A stretch of 13,252 nt of DNA from Clostridiales bacterium (GTDB lineage Bacteria > Bacillota > Clostridia > Tissierellales > Dethiosulfatibacteraceae). Where the stretch lies: NCBI GenBank assembly GCA_003539375.1, contig DPPH01000247.1, forward strand, positions 1-13,252. The letters are read 5' to 3'. The position numbers were made by a program, and so were the translations under genes. The notes under the pieces are model-generated. The model was not told the origin of the DNA, made no database searches, and was given only the letters and a program-made list of their open reading frames with translations. Every line of letters starts with the position of its first letter. Within the stretch, counting starts at the first letter, position 1. Shown one piece after another: positions 7,431-13,252 of the stretch.

Positions 7431-7931
7431 ATGAAAGTAACTTTAGAAATGATTGATGAATTAAGAAGTAGAGTAAATGTAACATATGAAGAAGCTAAAG
7501 AAGCATTAGAGAATAACGAAGGAGATATTGTAAAATCTATAATAGCTTTAGAAAGAAAAAGAAAAGAAGGCACTGAAAGTAAAACGAGAAAAAAGGAAGA
7601 TTTTAGTAAGCAGGCAAACAAAACGGTGAACAGTTTTCTAAGTGTGAGAATGGTATTAAAAAACGAAAAAATGACATTACTAAACATCCCTTTAGTAGTA
7701 GCGGTAATATCCCTTATAGTTGCTCCTTGGCTTGTTATTCCAGGTATAGTACTGGCTCTAATAATTGGTTACAAGCTCAGAATTAGTTCAACAAATAAAA
7801 CGAGTGATAAGATAAAAAAAGGATTAGATAAGGCAACAAAAACAGTAAAAGAATCAACGGAAAAGATATTTGAAAATGCTAAAGAAGAGGATCCAGAAGA
7901 AAACGAAGAAGATGAAATTACTATAGAATAA
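7431..7931 (+). CDS. DUF4342-like protein: UBA-like N-terminus, hydrophobic segment, acidic tail
   Basis: This 166-residue protein has no known function. Residues 1-42 (VTLEMIDELRSRVNVTYEEAKEAL and on through GDIVKSIIALE) match the pattern of the DUF4342 family and of UBA-like three-helix folds such as the N-terminus of elongation factor Ts. A Lys/Arg/Glu-rich linker follows (about 41-62). A strongly hydrophobic stretch at about 84-114 contains a central PW and IPG and could be one long or two short membrane helices. A Lys-rich, possibly coiled region (122-150) and a very acidic tail (152-166) complete it. There is no signal peptide, so the UBA-like domain is expected in the cytoplasm, possibly tethered to the membrane. 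The start is fixed by AAAGGAGGT at 7416-7424. It stands between two terminators and is probably monocistronic. The family name comes from my reading of the sequence pattern, not a search. Confidence 0.75.
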   Translation: MKVTLEMIDELRSRVNVTYEEAKEALENNEGDIVKSIIALERKRKEGTESKTRKKEDFSKQANKTVNSFLSVRMVLKNEKMTLLNIPLVVAVISLIVAPWLVIPGIVLALIIGYKLRISSTNKTSDKIKKGLDKATKTVKESTEKIFENAKEEDPEENEEDEITIE

Positions 7932-7962
7932 AATTTTGAGCAGAAATGCTCAAAATTTTTTT
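7930..7962 (+). terminator. Intrinsic terminator after the DUF4342-like gene
   Basis: A perfect 13-bp stem (7930-7942 with 7947-7959) is capped by a GAAA tetraloop (7943-7946). A T7 run occupies 7956-7962, partly within the 3' arm. The stem begins inside the TAA stop codon of the preceding gene. Confidence 0.93.
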
Positions 7963-7987
7963 ATAAAAGATAAATACATGTTATAAT
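7960..7987 (+). promoter_or_regulatory. Candidate promoter of the two-component operon
   Basis: A perfect TATAAT (7982-7987) lies 30 nt before the response-regulator start codon. The best -35 is TTTATA at 7960-7965, matching four of six consensus bases with a 16-nt spacer and overlapping the T-run of the preceding terminator. The -10 is convincing; the -35 is weak and may signal dependence on an activator. Confidence 0.5.
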
Positions 7988-8017
7988 AAATACAAATTTA
8001 TTTTGTTGGGGGAAATC

Positions 8018-8707
8018 ATGAAGGGACAAAAAATATTAATAGTTGAAGATGAAAAGAAAATCTCAAGATTTTTAGAATTAGAACTTAAATATGAAGGCTA
8101 TGAAGTAGAGACGGCATATGATGGAAGAGAGGGATTAGAAAAAGGTATAAGTGAAGATATAGATTTAATTATACTAGACCTTATGCTACCTAAATTAAGT
8201 GGTATAGAAGTCTGCCGTAGATTAAGAAATCATACGGAAGTACCTATAATCATGCTAACAGCTAAGGACGATGTATCAGATAAAGTTCTTGGATTAGATA
8301 TAGGTGCAGACGATTACATGACAAAGCCTTTTGCAATAGAAGAACTGTTGGCAAGAATAAGAGTAAATATTAAAAAATCTCCGAAAAATAATACAGAAGA
8401 TGAAAATAATAATCTTTTGAAATATAAAGATTTAGTACTTTTTAAAGATAATTACAGAGTAGAATATAATGATGAAGAAATCGAATTAACAAAAAAAGAA
8501 TTTGAACTTTTAGAATATCTTATGATGAATAAAAATATTGTGCTATCTAGAGACAAAATTCTAGAAAATGTGTGGGGATATGATTATTTTGGAGAAACAA
8601 ACCTTATAGATGTTTATGTTAGGTATTTAAGAAGCAAAATAGATCAAAAATATAATGTAGATATTATTAAAACTGTTCGAGGTGTAGGCTACATAATTAG
8701 AGATTGA
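8018..8707 (+). CDS. OmpR/PhoB-family response regulator
   Basis: This cytoplasmic transcription factor is phosphorylated by the adjacent sensor kinase. It has 229 residues from the ATG at 8018. The receiver domain (about 4-118) has the acidic pocket Glu10/Asp11, the phospho-acceptor Asp54 in ILDLMLPKLSG, Thr81 in MLTAKDD, and Lys103 in MTKPF, so the phosphorylation site is complete. A short Asn/Glu-rich linker (about 121-133) leads to a winged-helix DNA-binding domain (about 135-229) with ELTKKEFELLEYL, LSRDKILENVWGY, the recognition-helix region NLIDVYVRYLRSKI, and the C-terminal TVRGVGYII hairpin. A TTG at 8003 would add five residues, but GGGGGA at 8008-8013 fits the ATG. The stop is 17 nt before the kinase ATG. 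The input signal and target genes cannot be read from the sequence. Confidence 0.93.
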   Translation: MKGQKILIVEDEKKISRFLELELKYEGYEVETAYDGREGLEKGISEDIDLIILDLMLPKLSGIEVCRRLRNHTEVPIIMLTAKDDVSDKVLGLDIGADDYMTKPFAIEELLARIRVNIKKSPKNNTEDENNNLLKYKDLVLFKDNYRVEYNDEEIELTKKEFELLEYLMMNKNIVLSRDKILENVWGYDYFGETNLIDVYVRYLRSKIDQKYNVDIIKTVRGVGYIIRD

Positions 8708-8724
8708 CTTATGAGAGTGAGAAT

Positions 8725-10158
8725 ATGAAAAAATCCACAGGAAAGAAATTCTTAAGAAAATTAATTAAATTTATAACTTTACCATTAACTTTCTTAAGAA
8801 AAATAATATTAAATTTAAGAAAAAAGATAAAATTATCTATTACCTTTAAGATAACATCCACATATCTAGGATTATATCTTTTATCCTTGATTTTAGTTGT
8901 CGTTCTAACTCTTATGGGATATTTAGGTTATAAATTATTTGAACTAAATAATACAGGTGATTCTTATGCTCCTTATATAGTAGAAAAAACCGTTCACAGC
9001 AAGGAATCTTTAGATCAATTTATAATAGACGAAAGAATAGAAGGTATTATACTACATGATGAAAATTTTAATTTAATTTCTCAAGTTGGTAATAAATACG
9101 ATGATTATGTAATTAACATTTTTTCGAAATTGGAATTTATAAAAGATAGGAAAATATATAAATACACAAATAGTTATGAGTTTAATGGTAAATTATATTA
9201 TCTTACTATTAATTTTAATATACAAAAAATTTTATCAGAACTGGCAATAATTGGAATTTTTATTTCTGGAGCAGGACTTTTAGGAGCATTAATATTAGCG
9301 GCTATTGGGCCGATAGCCAGCAAGAAAATAGTAAGACCTATAAAAGACATGACTGAAGTAGCAAAAACAATAACTGCTAATAACATAAATACGAGATTAA
9401 ATGTAAAAGCTTCACAATACGAATTAAAAGAGTTAGCAGAAACCTTCAACAAAATGATGGATAGAATTGAAGAAGACTACATAAGACAGCAGCATTTCGT
9501 TTCTGATGCTTCCCATGAGTTGAGAACTCCAATAGCAGTTATGAAGGGTTATGCTGATATGTTGGATAGGTGGGGCAAAAAAGATCAAGAAGTATTAGAA
9601 GAATCAATAGCTGCAATAAAAAATGAAACTAACAATATGCAGGACTTAGTAGAAAAGTTACTTTTTATAGCAAGAAATGATAAAAATACTTTAAAGCTTA
9701 GTAAAGAAGAATTTGTATTAAAAGATTTAGTTAAAGAAGTAGCAAAAGAAACTAAAATGATTATTTCAAATAAAAATATAGAATGTTTTTGTGATGATGA
9801 TTCAATTATTTTTGCAGATAAAAACAGAATAAAGCAGGCAATAAGGATATTTGTTGAAAATGCTGTTAAATTTACTCCTGATGGAGGAAAAATATATATA
9901 AGATGTAAAAAAGATGGAGATTTTAGTGTTGTAGAAGTTGAAGATACGGGTATAGGAATTAAAAAGAGAAATTTAAAGAAAATATTCGACAGGTTCTATA
10001 AAGAAGAACTATCAAGGGAAAAAGAACAGGGAGGTCATGGATTAGGTTTAAGTATTGCTAAAATAATAGTATTAGGCCATAGAGGTAAGATAAAGGTTAA
10101 AAGCACCTATGAAAAAGGTTCGATTTTTTCCATATACTTACCTTACATAAAAAAATAA
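8725..10158 (+). CDS. Membrane sensor histidine kinase (HAMP-HisKA-HATPase)
   Basis: This is the partner kinase of the upstream response regulator. From the ATG at 8725 it has 477 residues. A basic, partly amphipathic N-terminal stretch of about 40 residues comes before transmembrane helix 1 (about 43-70). The extracytoplasmic sensor region (about 71-170) and transmembrane helix 2 (about 173-198) follow. The cytoplasmic part has a HAMP linker (about 199-251) and HisKA with SDASHELRTP, phospho-acceptor His264. The ATPase has an N box with ENAVKFTP (Asn379), G1 EDTGIGI (Asp407), an F box IFDRFYKEE, and G2 GGHGLGLSIAK. All catalytic boxes are intact. A TTG at 8704 overlapping the regulator's stop would add seven residues; I chose the ATG, though its GAGAGTGAG upstream sequence is a mediocre ribosome site. 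The sensor domain has no motif I recognise, so the stimulus is unknown. Confidence 0.93.
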   Translation: MKKSTGKKFLRKLIKFITLPLTFLRKIILNLRKKIKLSITFKITSTYLGLYLLSLILVVVLTLMGYLGYKLFELNNTGDSYAPYIVEKTVHSKESLDQFIIDERIEGIILHDENFNLISQVGNKYDDYVINIFSKLEFIKDRKIYKYTNSYEFNGKLYYLTINFNIQKILSELAIIGIFISGAGLLGALILAAIGPIASKKIVRPIKDMTEVAKTITANNINTRLNVKASQYELKELAETFNKMMDRIEEDYIRQQHFVSDASHELRTPIAVMKGYADMLDRWGKKDQEVLEESIAAIKNETNNMQDLVEKLLFIARNDKNTLKLSKEEFVLKDLVKEVAKETKMIISNKNIECFCDDDSIIFADKNRIKQAIRIFVENAVKFTPDGGKIYIRCKKDGDFSVVEVEDTGIGIKKRNLKKIFDRFYKEELSREKEQGGHGLGLSIAKIIVLGHRGKIKVKSTYEKGSIFSIYLPYIKK

Positions 10159-10175
10159 TTTTAGGAGGAGATTTT

Positions 10176-10925
10176 ATGGACTATAAAGCAGATATAGGAG
10201 TCTTTGGAGGTTCAGGTTTTTACCAATTTTTAGATAATATTAAGGAAATTGAACTAGATACTCCCTACGGAAAACCTAGCGATAAAATATCTATTGGAGA
10301 CTATAAGGGGAAAAAAATAGCTTTTTTACCAAGACATGGGAAAAAACATTCCATACCACCACACAAAATACCCTATAGAGCAAATGTATATGCTATGAAA
10401 ATGCTCCAAGTTAAACATATAATATCTCCATGTTCATGTGGAAGTTTAAATCCTGAATATAAACCGGGGGATTTTGTGGTGACTGACCAATTCATAGATA
10501 GAACAAAAGGTAGAAAAGATACTTTTTTCGATGGGCTTATTGTTGAACATGTGAGTGCAGCAAATCCATATGACGATAATCTTAGAGAAATTACTTATAA
10601 AACTATAAAAGAAATGGGCATACCTGTCCATGAAAATGGAACAGTAGTTGTTATTAACGGTCCGAGATTCTCTACTAAGGCTGAAAGTAAATGGTTTAGA
10701 CAAATGGGTGGCGATATAGTAAATATGACTCAATATCCTGAAGGATATCTAGCTTTAGAATTAAAAATACCTTTAGTAAATATTGCCTTGGTTACAGATT
10801 ATGATTCAGGTCTAGAAGGAAGGGAAGACATAAAACCTGTTACAATGGAGGAAGTACTAGAAGTTTTCAATAAAAATGTTGACAACGTGAAGAAAGTAAT
10901 ATTTAGTATTATCGAAAAATTATAG
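10176..10925 (+). CDS. mtnP: S-methyl-5'-thioadenosine phosphorylase (PNP/MTAP family 2)
   Basis: The enzyme phosphorolyses methylthioadenosine to adenine and methylthioribose-1-phosphate, recycling the by-product of polyamine synthesis and related SAM reactions. The 249-residue product has the family length. Visible motifs are the phosphate-binding GVFGGSGFY (8-16), PRHGKKHSIPPHKIPYRANVYA (52-73), CSCGSLNP (86-93), INGPRFSTKAES (160-171), VNMTQYPEGYLALE (182-195) with the ribose-binding Asn-Met pair, and TDYDSG (207-212). The two Asp residues of TDYD match those that MTAP uses to bind a 6-amino purine, whereas 6-oxopurine enzymes typically use Asn; this favours an adenine nucleoside substrate. 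TAGGAGGAG at 10162-10170 fixes the start. It lies 17 nt after the sensor kinase and is probably read in the same transcript. Methylthioinosine or another nucleoside remains possible. Confidence 0.85.
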   Translation: MDYKADIGVFGGSGFYQFLDNIKEIELDTPYGKPSDKISIGDYKGKKIAFLPRHGKKHSIPPHKIPYRANVYAMKMLQVKHIISPCSCGSLNPEYKPGDFVVTDQFIDRTKGRKDTFFDGLIVEHVSAANPYDDNLREITYKTIKEMGIPVHENGTVVVINGPRFSTKAESKWFRQMGGDIVNMTQYPEGYLALELKIPLVNIALVTDYDSGLEGREDIKPVTMEEVLEVFNKNVDNVKKVIFSIIEKL

Positions 10926-10937
10926 AAAGAGAAAAAT

Positions 10938-11831
10938 ATGAGGGATTTAACCAATAAAGTAAAAGAATTAATTTCAGAGATTTTTTAAATTGATAAGGAA
11001 ATTTTAAATTTAAACTTTATAGATCACAGTATACTCGATAGAAATTACGTCTATACTTTTAATATTGGTTTAGATGATTTTATAATTAAAATTTCTTACA
11101 GTAGAGAAAAGTGGGAAAATGAAATAAGAGTACTTAAGCTTCTTAAAGATTTATATTTTGTGCCAAATATTATAGATGAAGGAATAAAATATGATTTAAG
11201 ATATATTATTATGGAAAAATTTCAAGGAGAAACTCTCATAGACGAAATTGATAAATTTTCAAAAAAGAAACAACTTGAAATGATTGAAAAATTAGGAGAA
11301 TCCTTAGATTTGATTCATAACACTGGAGAATTTAACTTTTTCAGCTGGGAAGAAGGAAAAAAAGCTAAATTAAGAGAAGTAAGAAATTATAAAGATAAAA
11401 ATATCATAAGAAAACTGCAACATTGTGAAAATGAATTAGTCAAAGAAGGGACTAAATTATTAGATAAATATAGACCAAAGCTGATTGATACAAAACCTAG
11501 ATTAACACACAAAGATTACTCCCTTAGGAATATACTTGTATTGGAAAGTGGAAAACTATCTGGAATTTTGGATTACGAACATACGGAGCCTGAGGATCCC
11601 TGCTTAGATATATGCAGCATGTATCATACAGATATATTGGATGATGAATTATTTTTTGAGGCTTTTAAATTAGGTTACGAAAAAATTGTAGAATTTCCAA
11701 TAAATTTTTTGCTCAACAAAAATTACTATATGATTAACACTGGACTTTATTTGTACGGAAGGTTTTCAGAGAAAGGACTTGAAGCTAGAGATAGAGGGTT
11801 GGATTTAATAAAAAATTCACTGAATGATTAA
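10938..11831 (+). pseudogene. APH/choline-kinase-fold phosphotransferase, interrupted by in-frame TAA
   Basis: The ATG at 10938 opens a frame coding MRDLTNKVKELISEIF and then hits TAA at 10986-10988. The same frame then stays open to 11829-11831, so reading through would give about 297 positions, normal for the aminoglycoside-phosphotransferase fold. Kinase features lie on both sides of any usable restart: in read-through numbering, FIIKIS with the probable ATP-binding Lys51 and a helix-C-like Glu62 sit between the stop and the next in-frame start codon, a GTG at 11160. The catalytic loop HKDYSLRN (191-198) and the metal-binding DYE (212-214) follow. A protein starting at 11160 (223 residues) would lack the ATP-binding lobe. 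ATT at 10989 directly after the stop is the only nearby non-standard start. Only 12 nt separate it from mtnP, and its ribosome site is weak. The substrate is unknown; antibiotic resistance should not be assumed. Confidence 0.8.
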
Positions 11832-11853
11832 ATTAATTCAGTGAATTTTTTTT
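11811..11853. terminator. Bidirectional terminator between APH-like gene and dxr
   Basis: A perfect 15-bp inverted repeat (11811-11825 with 11836-11850) surrounds a 10-nt loop. On the + strand the 3' arm runs into T8 (11846-11853); on the - strand the other arm ends in T6, the complement of A 11810-11815. The left arm lies within the last codons of the APH-like gene and the right arm within the last codons of dxr, so one hairpin can end both convergent transcripts. Confidence 0.88.
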
Positions 11854-12970
11854 CAGTCCATTTTTTAACATATAAGATGTCTTCAAGACTATTAACTTCA
11901 AAGGGACTGTGCTGTTCCATAAGAGTTTCTATATAGTTTCCTATATCTAAAAATTTAATTTTTTTACTTAAAAATTTTTCTACAGCTATTTCATTTGCAG
12001 CATTTAATACGGTAGGCATTGTTCCACCTATCGATATAGCTTTGTAAGCTAAGTCTAAGCATTTAAAAGTAGATGTATCAGGTTTATGAAAATTCAAGCT
12101 TTCTATTTCAAATAAATTTAAGGATTTCAAATTATTTTCTTTTCTTTCTGGATAAAACAATGCATACTGTATGGGCAGTTTCATATCCGGTAATCCCATC
12201 TGAGCAATAATAGATGTATCCTTAAACTCCACAGCTGAATGTATAATACTTTCAGGATGAATTATAACTTCAATATTTCTGGAAGTTACATCAAAAAGCC
12301 AATAAGCTTCTATCATTTCAAGACCCTTATTCATTAAAGTAGAGGAATCTACAGTAATTTTTTTACCCATACTCCAATTGGGATGTTTTAGAGCTTCATC
12401 TACAGAAACATTTTCTAAATATTCAGTGCTTTTACCGAAAAAAGGTCCTCCAGATGCAGTAAGCAATATTTTTTTTACATCATTATAGCTATAACCTTGT
12501 AAGCATTGAAAAATTGCGCTGTGTTCACTATCTACGGGAAGAATATCAACATTATATTTATTTGCCAACTTTTTTATAATACTTCCTCCAGTAACTAAAG
12601 TTTCTTTATTTGCTAATGCTATTTTCTTCTTATTCTTAATAGCTTCTATAGTTGGTTCTAATCCTATCATTCCAGAAATTGCAGTTAAGACAATATCAGC
12701 TTCATCAATTGAAGCAGCTTCTTTTAAACCTTCCATACCACACAACAGTTTAGTTTTAGAGTTTAGTCTATTTTTCAAAAGTTTATAATTATCTTCATTC
12801 ATAACGGCACATACTTTTGGATTATATTTTTCAATTTGTTCTTCCAGTAAATCAATATTATTATTTCCGGTTATTGCTACAACATTTATTTCATCTTTAT
12901 AATAATCTACTATTTCTAAAGTTTGAGTACCTATAGAACCTGTAGAACCTAAAATAGAAATATTTAACAT
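11828..12970 (-). CDS. dxr: 1-deoxy-D-xylulose 5-phosphate reductoisomerase
   Basis: DXR rearranges and reduces DXP to 2-C-methyl-D-erythritol 4-phosphate with NADPH, the committed step of the MEP isoprenoid pathway and the target of fosmidomycin. The 380-residue product has near-typical length. The NADPH fold begins with ILGSTGSIGTQTLEIV (6-21), followed by ALANKETLV (118-126). The metal site is Asp147, Glu149 (PVDSEHSA, 145-152) and Glu218 (STLMNKGLEMIEA, 210-222). The flexible active-site loop is HPNWSMGKKITVDSS (196-210), and HPES (238-241) and GLPDMKLPIQYAL (259-271) are also family signatures. The start is supported by GGAGGT (complement of 12977-12982). The stop shares a TTAA palindrome with the convergent kinase gene. 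It stands alone here; in many Firmicutes dxr is followed by rseP and preceded by cdsA. Confidence 0.97.
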   Translation of the reverse strand: MLNISILGSTGSIGTQTLEIVDYYKDEINVVAITGNNNIDLLEEQIEKYNPKVCAVMNEDNYKLLKNRLNSKTKLLCGMEGLKEAASIDEADIVLTAISGMIGLEPTIEAIKNKKKIALANKETLVTGGSIIKKLANKYNVDILPVDSEHSAIFQCLQGYSYNDVKKILLTASGGPFFGKSTEYLENVSVDEALKHPNWSMGKKITVDSSTLMNKGLEMIEAYWLFDVTSRNIEVIIHPESIIHSAVEFKDTSIIAQMGLPDMKLPIQYALFYPERKENNLKSLNLFEIESLNFHKPDTSTFKCLDLAYKAISIGGTMPTVLNAANEIAVEKFLSKKIKFLDIGNYIETLMEQHSPFEVNSLEDILYVKKWTEKKFTELI

Positions 12971-13007
12971 TCTTAAACCTCCAAAAATTATATTTAAGTC
13001 TACATAT

Positions 13008-13035
13008 AGTATATAATAAACATTTGTTATTACAA
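13008..13035 (-). promoter_or_regulatory. Candidate dxr promoter
   Basis: Read on the - strand, TTGTAA (13030-13035) and TATACT (13008-13013) are separated by 16 nt and lie upstream of the dxr ribosome site. The -35 box matches four of six bases and the -10 box five of six. The -35 directly abuts that of the divergent nadD promoter. The AT-rich background lowers certainty. Confidence 0.5.
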
Positions 13036-13052
13036 GTACTTTATTGTATAAT
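13024..13052 (+). promoter_or_regulatory. Candidate nadD promoter
   Basis: TTGTTA (13024-13029, four of six) and a perfect TATAAT (13047-13052) are separated by 17 nt. The -10 box lies 28 nt before the nadD start. Spacing and position are ideal, so this is the likely start of the nadD transcription unit. Confidence 0.6.
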
Positions 13053-13080
13053 ATTTATTGAATTAATTGAGAGGAGAAAT

Positions 13081-13252
13081 GTGTTGAATAAGAAAATTGG
13101 AATTATGGGTGGAACCTTTGACCCTATACACTACGGACATCTTGTAATTGCTAATGAAGTGTTGTTTAAATTTAATCTGGAAAAGATTATTTTTGTACCA
13201 ACAGGGAATCCACCCCATAAAAGATCGGCAGCTTTAGCAGATGCCTACCATA
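13081..13252 (+). CDS. nadD: Nicotinate-nucleotide adenylyltransferase, 3'-truncated by window edge
   Basis: NadD joins nicotinate mononucleotide and ATP to form deamido-NAD, the penultimate step of NAD synthesis. Only about 57 codons are visible, but they contain the family hallmark IGIMGGTFDPIHYGHLVIANEV, with the nucleotidyltransferase motif GGTFDPIH.GH that contacts ATP phosphates, and FVPTGNPPHK, typical of the nicotinate mononucleotide site. The start is non-ATG. An ATG at 13079 reads into a stop after two codons, so the choices are GTG at 13081 (4 nt from AGGAG at 13072-13076) or TTG at 13084 (7 nt away). I list the GTG but the TTG has slightly better spacing. The frame is open to the window end. 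The general adenylyltransferase motif is shared with CoaD, but the NPPHK segment favours NadD. Confidence 0.92.
   Translation, partial: MLNKKIGIMGGTFDPIHYGHLVIANEVLFKFNLEKIIFVPTGNPPHKRSAALADAYH

Noticed and set aside
7409..7687. 92-codon open frame on the - strand across the DUF4342-like gene
   Set aside because: The + strand gene has an excellent ribosome site and a coherent domain layout; the antisense product is a Phe/Leu/Ser-rich shadow.
8711..8728. Five-codon leader ORF overlapping the sensor-kinase ATG in ATGA
   Set aside because: There is no ribosome site before it and such tiny frames are common by chance; the kinase start is explained by its position behind the regulator.
9198..9452. 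84-codon open frame on the - strand within the sensor kinase
   Set aside because: It lies opposite TM2 and HAMP; its apparent hydrophobicity mirrors the sense-strand membrane helix.
10446..10733. 95-codon open frame on the - strand within mtnP
   Set aside because: It is antisense to conserved phosphorylase motifs and lacks a ribosome site or recognisable domain.
10926..11159. A purely non-coding gap between mtnP and a GTG-started kinase at 11160
   Set aside because: Translation in the same frame gives a convincing kinase N-lobe and an ATG start at 10938, so the stretch is coding in origin.
13079..13087. ATG at 13079 as the nadD start
   Set aside because: The next-but-one codon is TGA; only the GTG at 13081 or TTG at 13084 is in frame with the NadD motif.
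1..13252. CRISPR array, insertion sequence, phage or defence system
   Set aside because: I saw no regularly spaced repeats, transposase or integrase motifs, or terminal inverted repeats, and nearly every base is accounted for by core genes and their signals.

Overview
This is an AT-rich, gene-dense stretch of bacterial chromosome with short intergenic gaps, strong AGGAGG-type ribosome binding sites, a tRNA-sensing T-box leader ahead of thrS and U-tailed hairpin terminators. Together these point to a low-GC Firmicute, most likely a clostridial or Tissierellia-type anaerobe; the exact lineage is inference. I see no IS element, prophage, CRISPR array, tRNA or rRNA gene.

Layout. (1) 1-5116: the distal part of a histidine biosynthesis operon, hisD(partial)-hisC-hisB-hisH-hisA-hisF-hisIE, all on the + strand. 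Its genes overlap or lie at most 10 nt apart. (2) 5117-7352: a near-consensus promoter starting 9 nt after hisIE, a textbook T-box riboswitch with competing antiterminator and terminator, thrS, and the thrS terminator. No terminator separates hisIE from the thrS leader, so his transcripts should run into the T-box. (3) 7353-7962: a single small gene for a DUF4342-like (UBA-like) membrane protein with its own terminator. (4) 7963-11853: an OmpR-family response regulator and its sensor kinase, then after 17 nt a methylthioadenosine phosphorylase (mtnP), then an aminoglycoside-phosphotransferase-fold kinase gene interrupted by one in-frame TAA after 16 codons. (5) 11828-13252: dxr on the - strand, convergent with the kinase gene, sharing a TTAA stop-codon overlap and a probable bidirectional terminator with it, and divergent from nadD (partial, + strand).

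How the genes work together. The his genes cover the pathway from phosphoribosyl-ATP (hisIE) through the HisA isomerase, the HisH/HisF glutamine amidotransferase-cyclase, HisB and HisC to HisD. The phosphatase step and hisG are not in view. thrS charges tRNA-Thr and is controlled by the charging state of that tRNA. The two-component pair, mtnP and the damaged kinase gene form one likely transcription unit, with no obvious functional link between signalling and MTA salvage. dxr (isoprenoid precursors) and nadD (NAD synthesis) are housekeeping genes read from back-to-back promoters.

Most of the window is ordinary core metabolism, and I found no convincing undescribed system. The best leads are the interrupted APH-family gene, the uncharacterised UBA-like membrane protein, and the way the his operon is joined to the thrS T-box.
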